Positions 1 to 12,663 of a stretch of DNA of 64,000 nucleotides are shown piece after piece. How positions within the stretch are numbered: position 1 is the first letter of the stretch; each line of letters opens with the position of its first letter. Under the pieces are notes generated by a model. That model saw only the letters and a list, made by a program, of their open reading frames with translations, made no database searches and had not been told where the DNA came from. Origin of the DNA: Nageia nagi. Its lineage: Eukaryota; Pinophyta. The position numbers were made by a program, and so were the translations under genes. The stretch covers positions 43,896,001 to 43,960,000 of the forward strand of contig JBITNC010000001.1 in NCBI GenBank assembly GCA_050084985.1, read 5' to 3'.

Positions 1-1235
1 TTTATAATTGATTGAAGATGCACTATCTATAGGCTTGATTGGTACAATCTGGCACTATATTCTATTAGCAGCTATATACTTCTTTGTAACCATTAATGAT
101 AAGCACTATAGTTCTTGGTTGCATAGAGTGATGAGGGTAATGAATGGTATATCATTGAATTCTTGGGATAAACTACTACTATGATGTGAAAATGAGTTAT
201 GATTGACACACTGACTGAGCCTCAAGGCTTAAACACTCATGACCAAGTGGAATTGGGTGTTCCTTCCTACCATTATTCCTCCTATTTGGTAGGTTTTGTC
301 TCTTTTTGATGAGCTATAATGATGGTTAGAACTCACTTAACACTCATTAATTTTAGGCAAAAGGTGTGACATCATCATTCAAAATTGATGGGCTCTACTT
401 AATTTTCTTCATGAAATATCTCTTATTGAATGTGGTACTACTTGCCACTTGTTATACCTCCTACTGAATGTGGTATTACCCATCACTTACTATCTTAGGA
501 CCCACTAATTTTGAGAAAAGGTTATGACATCATCACTCAAAATCGATGAGCTTTATTTAATTTTTCTTTTGAAATATCCCCCACTTTATGACATACTTTC
601 CATTTAATGTCATACCTCCCATTGAATGTGAGCAAAAAGTATGATGTCATTATTCAAAATTGATGGGATTTATCTAGTTATCTTCATGAAATACTTCCCA
701 TAGATTTTTGATGTATGGTGAAGACTTTGTTCTAGAAATCGATGGGCTCTAAAACATCTCCCACTAGTGACTTGGACTGAATCAAGCTCTTATTTACAAT
801 AATTCTTAGAACTTCTATACTTCTATAACTCCCAAAATTTGACTTAGACACTTACTTCCCTAATAGATTACAATACTACCCAAACATATTACATTAGTTC
901 CTAAACATGATTTAGAAAAAAATTATATAACCTATGATTCTTTTTTATATATAGTTACTGAAAAATAGTTAAATTGACTAAGACTAGTTCCTATGACTTA
1001 CTACAACATCCACTAGATAGTGGTTAGACTTTTGAAGTAAAAATGGTAAAGACTGTCATACATATAAATAGTGCCCAAAATTCATTAGACTTGACCAAAT
1101 TTTGATAAAAAGACTAAGTACATAGAAAAGAATAATATGAAAGGGGAAAAGAAAGTGGGAATTAGGAAACACTTATTGAAATGAATAAAAGAATAAGGAA
1201 TACCATAATATTACCATGTTCCCAGAGTGTAATTC
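1..1235 (-). repeat. G1 3' LTR (partial at window edge)
   Basis: This stretch matches, base for base with scattered changes, the sequence at 12194-12663 followed by 21179-21907. Similarity runs to position 1, so about 53 bp of the LTR lie outside the window. Similarity stops at about 1235, after the shared string CCAGAGTGTAATT. The terminal CA expected at the LTR edge is not clear in either copy, so the inner boundary is approximate. Confidence 0.75.
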
Positions 1236-1715
1236 TAAAATAATAGAATCTTCTAGAGGCTCTTGAAGTCTTTTCCTAAAAGAGAATGGAACCCTCTACT
1301 TACTACTCGCACCTATCTATCAAGATGAAGCTTTTGTAGGAGTCTTAGGTGATAGAATTAGCTCTATGGGGAGGAACGATTGAATCTTCTTATTCAAATC
1401 TTTCAAGTCCTGATAATCAACCTATGATAAAATAGGGGAAGTTTGTATTTTCATCATATCCACTCTAAACCCTATTAGTACATTCTGTAGCCTCCCAACA
1501 TGTAAGAATCTTACAATTACCTCCTAAGGGAGGTCATTTATTTTTTGTAGGTATAAGATTTATTTCTTAGGAAAAGATTATTCTAAAAATTGAATGGTAT
1601 TGGCCACCCATCTGGTAGCACTATCCTATACATCTTGCTCCTCCCATAATTTAGGAGCTTTCAATTCTATAAAAGAATGAAATAATTTATTTATAAAACC
1701 AATCTATGTATTGAG
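1236..1715. other. G1 3' untranslated spacer
   Basis: AT-rich sequence between the 3' reading frame and the 3' LTR of G1. I see no convincing reading frame and no clear polypurine tract. Confidence 0.4.
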
Positions 1716-4700
1716 CTATTGTTTATTAATTTTCATATTGAATACCAAATTTTGGAGTTTATAGATATCCCAAGTTCTCCTTAAAAATCTTTGCCTAGGC
1801 CTAGGAGTAATAGTAGATATATCCCTCTTTATAAGGGCTCTTAACCAACTTTGCATTCTTTTAAGTACTAACCTTGGTATATCTAGAGCTAATTTATGAA
1901 GAGTAGTTTGAGTAATGAATTGTTTGATAGCTTGTTTCATCTGATTTTTCAATAAATGTAATTGCAAAAAACTTACCAACTTCTCTCTAATCTATTCCAC
2001 CAAGGACTTTTTAAAGCCTTTTGCAATTAGTAGCAATTTTGTATTATCATCATTGAGCACTTTATTAGATACTACTATTTTTTGCAATTCTTCCTCAACT
2101 TGCTTGGCCTTTTGGCCATTTATAACTATAGGTTGAGCTTTAAGATCTTGTATTAGTTTGTTTGCCTTATCCAACTTAGCTTTTCTTTTTGCTAGACTCT
2201 TCTTGAACTCAGACTTTTGCTTTTCTAATTTTTCTACTAAACCTTTATTTTGGTTTTGCAACCCGGCATCTATCTTATCTTTAAGGGAGCAATCTTTTTT
2301 ATACTAATCTATCTTTTTACTTAATTTATCAATCTTATTTTCCATATCCTGTAGGCTTTTACCAGGTACCATAGAAGTATTTACAAGCAACCTTGATTGA
2401 TCTATGGTCAAGGCACTCTATATATTTATAGTTAGAATTATCATAGGAGTAGTATCTAATTTTCCTTTTTTAAAATGCATCTAGGATATTTTAATATCTC
2501 CCATCTTTGTAACTTTACTCAAAATTTTGGAGTCTTGCTCTAGGAGTAGAGGGGGTTTATTTATAAAAGTTTTCCAATCAATGGGCTTTACTACTTATGT
2601 TGAAAAAATACTTTTAATTTTCTTTTACAAGGCTATAGGAAATGTAATTAAAGAATGTTGTGGTGTACTTACTACTAAGGTGGATGCTAGGGTTTGTTGT
2701 GAGGATTGCTCTACCTTCAAAGCGAAAGTTGATACTTCAACTTCCTCCTCTTCTTAATCTAATGGCTTCTCCTATTTAGGAGTCTTATCTAATGGGCTAG
2801 AGTCTTTATTCTTTTTAGGGTCATCATCATCATCATCATGATGGCTCACTCTACCTCCAACTACTATAGTACCACCTGTACCAAGCACATTATCCCTACC
2901 TTATTAGATCTCATCCCTTGCTTCTTCCTGCATATATTGGTAGATGATGATGTCTATGCTTTGTTTCCTTTAGGTTTCTTTAGCATAAAGCATTTATATT
3001 TCTCCCATAATGGCTTTTGAAATCTCTTGATGGTTCTTTAGGCTCTCTTCCTTTTTTCTCTTTTACTAATTTCCCTCTAAAATTAGGTGGAAGAGGTTAC
3101 CCTTTTTTGGTAGTGAGTATTGTGTATACTAGGCCTCCCAATACTTGTCATAATTGATTTCACCAAATAATTATTTTTCAACATGGTAGATTTTAGTGGT
3201 GTATTCAAATCTAAACTTGGTAAAATAATGAATTTTATTTGATCCCTAGCTTAATTCATTTATCAATTGGGTTAACACCTCTAAGTTCAAGGAAAAATCT
3301 TATTATTTGGCCTCTCAGATTCTATATTTCTTAATTGCCTCAAGGGTCAACCAAGCCTTATTCAAGGTTCCAAATTCCCACTCAGGGTGTGCTTCAACAT
3401 CTTGCTCAATTTGATTTACAAAATATTCCACATGAGGCCTTGACTCATGAATAAAATTTAGGTGCTTTTTATTTTACCTTATGAATTTTATAACTTCCCT
3501 TAGGGGGTCATACATCCATGGTGCATCTACCATTTCTAACTTGAAATTATTACAATGAAATCTACTATACTATTTTTACAGCTTATTTCTAGTAAATTAT
3601 AAAAAATTTGTAGTTGCTAATATATTTATAATGGGTTTGAAATTACCCTCGGATCCATACTTAGTCTCTATAGCACACATCTGCCTACCCATCTCTATAG
3701 AATATAGTTTTGTAGTTACAAACTTAGGTAGGAAAAAGGGCTTTTCAAAATATCCATACTTATAATCATAGTATGTTCCTTTAGAAAATACCAATCACCT
3801 ATCTTGTTTCCTCCTTGTAGCTCCCAGATGGTACTCTAACATAGCCTATTGGAAAGCTTCCCTGTTAAGATCTCCTCCATCAGTGCATAAAACTTGTTCA
3901 TAAACTCATAGTATGACCCATGTAACTTTGTCAATATTGGGACTCTTAAGTTAATTAGCATAGGTCCAATGGTTAGACTAGTAGGCTCAACCTATAATAT
4001 TACTTCCATAAATTTCTCAAGGTTTTGATGGACCAAGAGCCACCAAAGATAAGAAGAATGTCTGAAATCTGATTTCTCAATTTTAAAAAGATTTCTTCTT
4101 ATCTTATTTGAGATAAAAGTAGAGAAGTCATAATAGACATGTGCCTCTATGATATTGTAAGCCATCCTCATCATGGCTTCATCTGCTTCAATTTGGGTCT
4201 TCTTTCCAAGAATGATCGCCAATGTTTGTAATACTTTTCTATCTCATGCCTTCTCAGAGGAGGTGATGTCATGACTCTGAATGAGCTTTGTACATCTTCC
4301 CTCACACCTCTCATCAATCTAGTTTAGCATTTCATCCTTATTCTTATAAAAATCATTCCTTTCATGCATAAGGTCAATTTGTGTTTTAATGTGAAAGGTC
4401 CAATCAGCTAGAACTACAAATGCCTAAACCATAGAATTAGGAGAGTAATCCAACACTAATTTATGTTTAGGATTAGATTTCCATTCTTACTATTGATCTT
4501 TAAAAACTACAATCTTGTAACTCTTTTTGCTATGCCTAAGTGCAACAACATATAGCAACTCGTGACAAGTGAATGATTCATAGGGCATACAATAGGCTAG
4601 GCCCTGGTCAATCATCATGTTTCTTTGGATTCAAGAAGAAACCTCCCTTTACTTGCAACCTTGGGCTTTAGGTGTTGCAATAAGATCTACATAGGATCAA

Positions 4701-4845
4701 CATGCTAGGTATCCATGTGATTAATCACCCCCATATCTATTTAGTTGATTCTAGGAGCATTTTTTAAGTATTCATTTTGAATTGCAATCAGATCAACATT
4801 TACTCCATGTTCAACCTCAGTTGTTGGTTTAGTCACCATTATGGT
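1716..4845 (-). pseudogene. G1 additional 3' ORF with coiled coil, broken
   Basis: About 3.1 kb between integrase and the 3' LTR translates on the minus strand, across many stops and several frameshifts, as one protein-like sequence. It would begin near 4840 (MVTKPTTEVEHG). A central part at 3990-4220 reads as a folded domain (EADEAMMRMAYNIIEAH, then SSYLWWLLVHQNLEK). A lysine/glutamate-rich heptad coiled coil lies at 1992-2261 (EKLEKQKSEFKKSLAKRK). A basic tail follows at about 1720-1980. I do not recognise the domain. Extra ORFs 3' of integrase are known in several plant gypsy lineages, sometimes called env-like. I see no signal peptide or strong membrane segment, so an envelope role is not supported. 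Confidence 0.55.
2820..2843. repeat. (TCA)n microsatellite
   Basis: Seven to eight TCA/ATC units in a row within the decayed 3' ORF of G1. Confidence 0.9.
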
Positions 4846-5480
4846 GTCTGCAATCTTTTTTTATACCATGGGTTTCCATTAAGAACTTGAAACCTTGTTA
4901 TGTAAAGCTCCACAACTCCTTTCCTCCTTGCTCAATCCTCTCTCTAGGCTCTAAGCTTTGGTTGCTTTGAAAACTTGGGCTCTAAAATGGCTAAGTGTAG
5001 AATAGGAAAGTTGGGGAATATATGTTATTTGCCTAAGGTTTGTAATTGATGTTTATTAATGGTAGTTAATGCTAGAGAGTATCAAGGTTCATGCATTTTA
5101 TGGATTAGTGGATGGTATATGGGACTAGATTAACTTGGAGCATGATGAAATTAAACTAGGAGATAAGGCATAGCAATTGGAAGATTTGAAGAAATCCTCT
5201 CCTTAAATGCTATCCTTTTGATTAATAGTTGTCAACACATAAGTTCAACTTCACACCATGCCTATTTAATGCTTCACATTAATAACTACCTACCTCCTTG
5301 GGGAATGTGTTTAAATTAAAGGAATATACAAACATAAATAAAAAAAAAAACTTAACAAACTTTATACACTATACAATTTTCAATGGGTATTATGAAATCA
5401 CCCTATCATCGAGTAATATTTCAAATAGATCCTATTAATTGGGATAGGCAATTCATGGGACTCAATGATGTCTTGCAATT
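4846..5480. other. G1 integrase-to-3' ORF spacer
   Basis: AT-rich spacer between the integrase tail and the presumed start of the 3' ORF. It includes a run of ten or more A at about 5340. No gene is seen. Confidence 0.4.
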
Positions 5481-6590
5481 TAAATGCATTATTTTACATA
5501 GCTTGAGTGATGGTATAAGGCTTGCTCCATAGAGAGTCAAACTTACAATGTCTCCTAAACTTTACTTTCTCCTCACCCCATTTGAGGATAATGTCTCCTA
5601 TTTCAAACTTTACCAAGACTTCTTCTTGTCAAACCATTTCTTAACTATCTATTAATGATGTTGGAAAGACTCATATGCTTTTTTCTTATCTTCTTCTAAT
5701 TTAAGGAGTTGATTAAACCTTGCTTGAATGGTTCAAAATCATAATATTCTAATTTTTACAAAATTTTTAATGCAGGTAACTCAACATGAATTGGTAATAT
5801 AGGTGTTTTACCATACACTAATGCATACATGGGTGTCTTAATAGCTAATTTGATATTGATCATGTCTTTTTGTAATGTATAGTCCAACTATGTATGCCAT
5901 TATCTGAGATTCCCTTCAATTATTCTTTTGATGATCTAGTTTAGGTTCTTATTTGTTGTCTCAACTAACCCATTCCCTTGTGGGTAATAATTTGAAGAGA
6001 ATAGCTAGTAGAACTTGTACTCAGCAATAAAGTTTGACAAATTAGCTCTAATGAATGCAAGACCATTTTTTGAGACAACAGTCTATGGGATACCATAATA
6101 GGTGATTATTCTTTTGATCATTTCTATTAGTATCTCTTGATTTGCATTTTTACATGTCATAGCTTCTAACCATCTTGTAAAGTAATTCATTGTAGTCAAG
6201 ATAAACTTATGGCCTACTAAGGAATTAGGATTTATAACACCAATGAAATCTAGACCCCATTGTTGAAAAGGTTCCTCAACCACCATGGGTTTAAGAGGCA
6301 TAGTTGCTTGTCTTCTTTTCTCCATAAATCAACTGCATTTATCACACTCCTGAGCTATCTTGAATGAATCCTAAAATATGGTAGCTTGTAATACTTTTGC
6401 TACAATAATTGATCCACTATAATATCCTCCAAAGAATCCATAATGAAATTCATGCAATATTCTTTGGGCTTCATCATGAGTTACACATCTTAATAGGGTT
6501 TGATTAAAGTTTTTTCTATAAATACGAACATCTATCATCATAAATTTTAAAGCTTGCAACTTGAATCTCTTTCTCTAAAATCTATCTAGA
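5481..6590 (-). pseudogene. G1 integrase, broken
   Basis: The minus-strand translation gives an N-terminal zinc-binding region (LLRCVTHDEAQRILHEFHYG, then CDKCS). The catalytic core follows (QQWGLDFIGVINP, first Asp present; ITTYYGIP type motif), and then the NG/E motif (PQGNGLVETTNK, catalytic Glu present). At the second catalytic position the usual SDNG reads SKNG, so that Asp is replaced by Lys. In-frame stops separate the pieces at 6083-6325 and 6371-6559 from their neighbours. The enzyme would have joined G1 cDNA to host DNA in the nucleus; this copy cannot. Confidence 0.8.
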
Positions 6591-7170
6591 GATTCAGAAC
6601 ATTTACTAGTCTCAAAATAAAAAATAACTTATTTTATCCAGTAACTTTCTTCATTAATATGTTGTTCATCTTCTATGATAGCAATCATGTGTGAGCGTTT
6701 TGCTATATTTTCACAAAGATCCTACCTTTTATAAGTCTAGTTAGTTTAATTTCTACTTCATATTCCATTATCTTAGTAATTCAACTAGCTTTTTTTCACC
6801 TAATTCTCCTTGAATGATATAGTTTCTCACATTAGGATGAATAGTAAATACAAGGATCTTATTATGGGACATAATGCTTAAATTTCTTAAGACTTTTCTA
6901 ATGTTGATGTAGTGTTTGACTATGAAAGGTAATCTAATGTTCTTCTTTCTTATCATCTTTCTATGCTAGAATTGCAGTAATGTTTTTCTCTACTCCATAT
7001 GCATACATGATGAAATATTTTGAAAAGGTTTTTTTAAAATAGGAGCTTCTATTATGGCCTTTTTAATTTCTTGAAAAGCTTTCTTTTCTTCTTCTAACCA
7101 AGAAAATACAGCATCTTTCTTCAACATTACAGTAATTGGAGATACAATTTATGAAAAATCATCAATGAAT
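6591..7170 (-). pseudogene. G1 gypsy-type RNase H, broken
   Basis: Directly downstream of the RT thumb, the minus strand reads through frameshifts as the RT-RNase H connection (SWLEEEKKAFQEIKKAI, APILKKP). A decayed RNase H follows (EVEKNITAILA, then QTLHQ). Stops are frequent and the active-site acidic residues cannot all be found. Assignment rests mainly on position between RT and integrase and on the connection motif. Confidence 0.6.
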
Positions 7171-7960
7171 TTTCTAACAAAATTGATTTGTCCAAGGAAG
7201 GATTGCAAGGCTTTTTTTGTTGGAAGGGAGTGGTAATACTTCAATATATTTTACTATGCTTGGATCAATTTCCAATCCTTTTTCTAATACAATATATTTA
7301 AGTACTTTTTCTTGATTAACCATAGAAATAAACTTTTTGGAATTGATTGAAATTCCAAACCCTACACATTTTTCAAACACTTATCTAAGGTGTTCCAAGT
7401 GATCTTCTCTACTCTTAAAAAATATTATGATATCAACTAGGTAAACTAAAATAATTTTTTTTATTAAATCACCAAATGCATGGTCCATGGCCATTTGAAA
7501 AGTACCTTTTGCATTAGAAATACCAAAGGGCATCCTTTGAAATGCAAACATCTCCCATTTGTTGTGAATGCAATTTTATACTAGTCCTCATCCTTTACCT
7601 ATATCTAGTTAAATTTTGAGTATCCATCAATCATTAAAAAGTAGTGAGCTCTATCTACTATATGCAAGATTTGTTCCATGGATGGAAGAGAATAATTATC
7701 TTTGAGAGACACTTGGTTTAGATTTCTAAAGTCTACACATAATCTAACTACCAATTCTTCTTTATAACTGAAACTAGATTACTCAAGAATAGTGCTTGAT
7801 AAGATAAATAATTTTTAAACCAAGTAGTTTAATCAATTCCTATTTCATTGCTTCTTCTATTTTTGGGTTGACTAGCCTTTGTTTTGCCTATATGGTTTAG
7901 CTTTTGGTTCAAGATCACTAATGTGTTGGATGAAACTTTTTCATATGTCTTCATATCATC
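7171..7960 (-). pseudogene. G1 reverse transcriptase, broken
   Basis: The minus-strand translation shows the RT domains in order: VRLCVDFRNLN and DNYSLPSMEQIL (fingers), FLMIDGYSKFN, MPFGISNAKGTFQ (palm), the catalytic box as YLVDIIIF, and the thumb at 7174-7380 (VFEKCVGFGISINSKK). The catalytic YxDD reads YLVD, so the first Asp of the pair is lost. Several stops lie between the motifs. The family order and spacing are as expected for Ty3/gypsy RT. Confidence 0.85.
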
Positions 7961-8389
7961 ATAATTCCATACAATTTCTTTTAAAAATTGATGATAAATC
8001 TAAAACATGATTCTCCTCTCTTCATTAGAACAATCTGATCTAACCTTTATATATTTCTTGAGTTCTACTTCTAGCTCAATATTGCCTTATTTTTGAATGG
8101 CCAAAGATTTGGATTTTTGAACATCTTCTGAATCAAATAGTCTCTCAAAAGAGAGTAAACCTCTTGGTATGATATTATTTCTAAGTTAAATTACATCTAA
8201 CTCTTGGAAGCAATCAAGCAATTCTTCAATACCAAATGTATGAGCTACTACTTCATCCAGTAGAAAATTCATAATATGCTCATCAAAATCAAATAACTAG
8301 CAAAAATTTGTAGCATCAGGGATTGATGGCCTACACTGAACTTTGACTCCAAAACTTCCTCTATTATAATGAGTAAGGTTATAATGTGA

Positions 8390-8755
8390 CCTTTTACCAA
8401 TAAGTGCATTAGCCACTTGATTGTACCTCTTGGGAATAGATATAAAATTAATAGCTAAGAATGACTCTAGCAAATCCCATACTCTATTCTTGTATGTATT
8501 TAGATAGTGATGTTTTGCACTAATTTGGTTTTTTACTTATTTTATGACTAGTTTAGAATCACCATGCATAATTAGACATCTGATGCCCATACTAATTACT
8601 TTAGATAATATTAAATAAAAGGTTTCATAATCAACAACATTATTTGTGCAAATCCATATGAATCTGAATGAGAATCTCTTCATATGTCCCTTTGGTGATT
8701 TAAAGACAACACTAGCTCCACATCCATGTTTACATCTAGCTCCATCAAAGTACAT
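8390..8755 (-). pseudogene. G1 extra RNase H domain upstream of RT
   Basis: The reading frame at 8537-8755 begins MYFDGARCKHGCGASVVF and continues to a DYETFYLIL segment and a GDSKLVIK motif. After a stop it continues to NQVANAL. The series DG-A, YE, GDS and a final acidic/NA-AL motif is that of a plant/archaeal-type RNase H, not the gypsy-type RNase H found after RT. It lies between protease and RT in this element. A linker with FERLFDSEDV and YDDMKTYE leads from here to RT. Confidence 0.75.
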
Positions 8756-8999
8756 TGTTCATACTTCATGCTCCCTTTCAACTATAATTGAAATTGGCTA
8801 CACATTTTCATGTAAATAATAGTTTCCCATACCAATGTTTGTGACTTGATAATTTAAATCATTTGTTAAAAGGATTTCAGTTGTTAGTAATATTTCTCTA
8901 AGTGTATCCTTTTCTAACAGTGCTACAAATTGAGGGTCATTCAAACAATTTTGCTTTATGATCTTTTTAATATGAACACTTTTGGTACCCTTATTCAGA

Positions 9000-9560
9000 A
9001 TCTTGACTTATTTATTTTGGAAGGAAATTAAAAGATGTGAATAGTCTAATGCTAGGTACCCTCTCAATTTTGTAGTAAACTCTCTAGATAAACATATCAC
9101 AAACAAAGGTGAAAGATTGATAAAAATAATATCTTGGATGACACAAATATCAAAGAATGCATTAGGAGTTATTAAAACTTCTTTAACACTACCAACAAAA
9201 TCTACAAAGGAAGAATCTAATTGTATGACATCATCAATGCATCTAGTGATATACAACTTCATTTATTTGTAACTACTTTGAAAATTATAGTAATAGCATC
9301 TCTAGTATCTATCATGTAGTTATTAACTACTTAGCCTTCTAGTCTAAGAGAAAAATAAAAAAGTGGAGGTCTTCTTATACCTATAGGAGTTGGAGGGACA
9401 TCATCAAATATTGCAAAGATAACATTACCCTCATTTACCCTTTTCTTACTATTTGTTAACTTCAAAGCTTCTTGCAAAAGGTCCATCTGACTCAGAATCA
9501 TTAATGTATCAAATATTATCATTTTAGAAGGTATTTTCTTTAGTTCTTCCATAATGTTAT
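9000..9560 (-). pseudogene. G1 aspartic protease (retropepsin), broken
   Basis: The minus strand reads PLFYFSLRLEG, a stop, then NNYMIDTRDAITII, where the catalytic DSG/DTG triad appears as DTR. DDVIQLDSSFVDFVG and LSPLFVICLSREFTTKLRGY follow at 9008-9262. The retropepsin would cut the gag-pol polyprotein. The changed active-site Gly and the stop between the two pieces make this copy inactive. Confidence 0.65.
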
Positions 9561-10361
9561 ATGAAACATAAGGAATAGACTTACTTTTTCTGGTTGATAA
9601 GATTTGAATTTTTGAGTGGCCTTTTCCTTGTGATGATCAATGATAAATGGATATCTTAATGAATGAGGTCTCTCCTTCTTTGGGATTTGATTTTTGGTCA
9701 TAATAGGATTTACTATTGCAGAGGCAGTATTACCTAGGTCCTAAGAAATACAACTTGAATGTGTAAGAGGTTAATTTTCTTGATTCTATGGTTCGATAAT
9801 AGGAGCCTTAGCTCTTTTTAGTTTAGGTTGCACTAGAATGGCCTATTAATGTTGCTAAGTAACTTTGGGCTATTTCAAGATCACTAAAGATGAGGCTCTA
9901 GTATTGGCTTATTCACTAGCATAGCTCAAAAGCCAAAAATTGACCATGGTAAGGTCAATAGCAAGATTTGATGCAGGTTCTAGCATTTGGTCTTTATGCA
10001 AGCCCAAGTACTAGTGTTGATAGATGGTACATGAGTTTGAGAATTGAGGAGTTGAACATGGAGGGCACCATTCTATAATGCTCAGAGCATCACTTTCTAT
10101 AGAATAAGCCATAACTACATTATTCATTAATTTAGGAGCATTAAGTTATACTGGGAGGTTATTCTTGGGCTAAAACCTAAGCTGGTACTAATTATCATAT
10201 CTTCTATAATTAAAGTCTTGATTCTACCTCTCTTGCAGAGTGAGTTTATTGGTAAGATTCCTAATAATCACCTCTAGTTGCCTTATCATATCTTCTTCTT
10301 AAGATTTAGAATTACTATTTGTACTTGTAGATGCAAGAGCAGGTAATGTTGGTACTTGATT
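9561..10361 (-). pseudogene. G1 gag-protease linker
   Basis: Degenerate sequence on the minus strand between the gag domain and the protease, rich in stops. I cannot find a zinc knuckle in it. Confidence 0.35.
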
Positions 10362-11273
10362 CTAAACAATAAGCTTAGGAGAAGATGGTAAGGCCAATAC
10401 TCTAGAATAAGTAATTTGTGGAGCTTGTTTAAGGGGTAAATTAGGAAATAAAGGCATAATGGTTCTTGGTTGCATCTTTTTAGAGGACATCAAAGTATGG
10501 TCAAAGGTTTTAGTAGTTTGGTAAATATCTAAGAAAGTATCTCCTGATATAACAATAAGCATATTAAGATTCAAAAGAAAGGATTTCCTATACTATACCA
10601 AATCTTATGCATTCGTTGGTCTAATCCTTGATAGAATAGATTTCCATATTTTCTCAAATCTGATATTGAAATCATCAATAGACTCATAAGGATGTCTTTT
10701 GATACATGTTATAAGGCTTAGGAAGGTACTATCATCACCATATATAGTGAATCTTTTGATTAAATCCTTGCATAACTCTCTCCATGTATTTATAGATTAA
10801 AGGGTAAGAATTTTGAACCATTTAGCTACTTTACCTTCAAAAGAATGTGATAACAATCTAGTCATCACTATTTCATCAATGATATCAAAGCTTGAAGCCA
10901 ACAAAGAAACATCTTGATAATGTTCATATGGTGTTTTACCAAACCCATCATATTTAAGTAAAACCTTGAAAGATGCTTAAGGAATTGTTGGTGAATTAGC
11001 AACAACTACCAAAGGATGGCCATTATTTCAAGTAAGGAAATCAACAAAAGCAGGTTGAGCCATGCTTGGACTAGTTACATTAGGTGAAGTATTTTCTAAG
11101 GTAGAATAAAATACAATTGATAATGGGGTAGGTCTTAAAGGAATTTGAGAGGATATAACCTGGGAAATCTTTCTCTTGGTCCTCTTATGAGGAACTAAAA
11201 GCTCTTGAAATCTAGGTTTTCTAAGAGAATTTTTGGTACTACTTCTAGTAAGTCTATGTTTTAGAGGTGCCAA
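10362..11273 (-). pseudogene. G1 gag, broken
   Basis: The likely start is the Met at 11273 (MAPLKHRLTRSSTKN). The core retrotransposon-gag motif follows: EGKVAKWFKILTL, a stop, WRELCKDLIKRFTIYGDD, then HPYESIDDFNIRFEKIWKS. This is the W-F/L and Y-D-F-F pattern typical of the Ty3/gypsy capsid region. A proline- and serine-rich tail (10362-10574) follows. Stops interrupt at several points. Gag would have formed the cytoplasmic particle. Confidence 0.75.
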
Positions 11274-12128
11274 GGTTCAAAATATTGACTAGTTGATAGC
11301 AAAGTTGCCAATAAGGTAGTAAAAAACTTATAATATTTGAATAACTAATTAATAGCTTACCATACATAGCTATCTAGCCTATTCATGCGTGCTAAATATG
11401 GAATTTAGCTTGCATCCCATCGAGCATACCAAAAATGAACTATTCTACTGTTGATTGATATAATGTAACCTCAAGGGTTTAGTTTAGTCATGTTCTCCAT
11501 TGCTTATAATAGTAGGGTTCTTGAAAGAGCAAAAGGTGGTGGGGATGCACTTGTGTTGGTTTTCTACTCAATCTTCAAATTTTAGGTTGGTTCCTATCTA
11601 TTATGAAGGTTAAAACTAATAGGAAAGAGATGAAAAGATTAAGAGTAACAGGAAAGAGATGACCACATTAAACTAAAAATAAACTAAAACCATATAGTTC
11701 AAGCATTATAGCATAGGTAGCAATCCATAACAAAGATTAAGAATAGTAAACTATCTTACTCTTGGGGTCTTGCAATCATAATACACAGCCATAACTTAAG
11801 ACAACTCTTCATACATAACATTCACAAAGTGTAACAAACAGCCACATGTTGCAAAGGGTAAAGCATTATCAATTTGCATTATCATATACAAAAGTATCTT
11901 ACAAACTTGGGTAAATTTGCTAGAATTTTTGACCCTTGGACTTACAACAATCCACTATTTATATATTTACATCCATCTTTGGCTAGTTGTTCATCATTAA
12001 TACACTTATCTACTCTACTAATTGAAAGTAGTAAAAGAAACTATTCATAAATGTACAATTCCAATCATAATTGTATCAAATTACAAAGTGAATAAGTACA
12101 ATCAACATCAAGGTCTAGGAACTTGATA
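11274..12128 (-). other. G1 5' leader
   Basis: Untranslated leader between the primer-binding site and gag. It is AT-rich and I see no additional reading frame. Confidence 0.5.
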
Positions 12129-12139
12129 GCTCTGAGCCA
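12129..12139 (-). other. G1 primer-binding site (candidate)
   Basis: Immediately inside the 5' LTR the minus strand reads TGGCTCAGAGC. This resembles the Met-initiator site TGGTATCAGAGC with a short change. It is compatible with the LTR edge at 12141, where the plus strand begins TGTACTATC. Confidence 0.45.
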
Positions 12140-12140
12140 T

Positions 12141-12663
12141 TGTACTATCAAGCCATAATCCTTCTGATTTATCATTGATTGTATTCTCTTGGGTCTATAG
12201 CTTATTGAACATGTACTATATGTAGGCTTGATTGGTATGATCTAACATTGTATTCTATTAGCAGCTATCTACTTCTCTATAACTATTAATGATAAGCACT
12301 ATAGATCCTAGTTGCATGGAATAATGAGGTAATGAATAGTATATCATTGAATTATTGGGATAAACTACTACTATCATATGAAAATGAGTCATGGTTGACA
12401 CACTGATAGAGCCCTAAGGGTCAAACATTCATGATCAAGTGGACCTAGGTGTTCCCCCTACCATTATTCCTCCTATCTAGCGGGTTTTGTCTCTTTTCAA
12501 TGGGCTCTAGTGATGGTCAGGCCTTACTTAACATCCATTGATTTTAGCCAAAAGGTATGACATCATCATTCAAAATTGATGGGCTCTACTTAATTATCTT
12601 CATGAAATATCTCATTTTGAATGTGGTACTTCCTATCACTTGTTATACCTCTGCTAAATGTGG
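12141..12663 (-). repeat. G1 5' LTR, inner part
   Basis: This is the U5-side part of the right-hand LTR. It matches the left LTR from window position 1 onwards. It is cut exactly at 12663 by Copia Y and continues at 21179. Confidence 0.8.
12659..12663. repeat. Copia Y target-site duplication, left copy (TGTGG)
   Basis: TGTGG stands directly before the LTR start TGATGGAATTAG and is repeated at 21174-21178. Removing Copia Y and one copy restores the uninterrupted G1 LTR sequence seen at about 470-480. Confidence 0.95.

Noticed and set aside
1992-2261. Stand-alone coiled-coil gene
   Set aside because: It has no promoter or terminal context of its own and continues on both sides as decayed text in the same orientation; better read as part of the G1 3' ORF.
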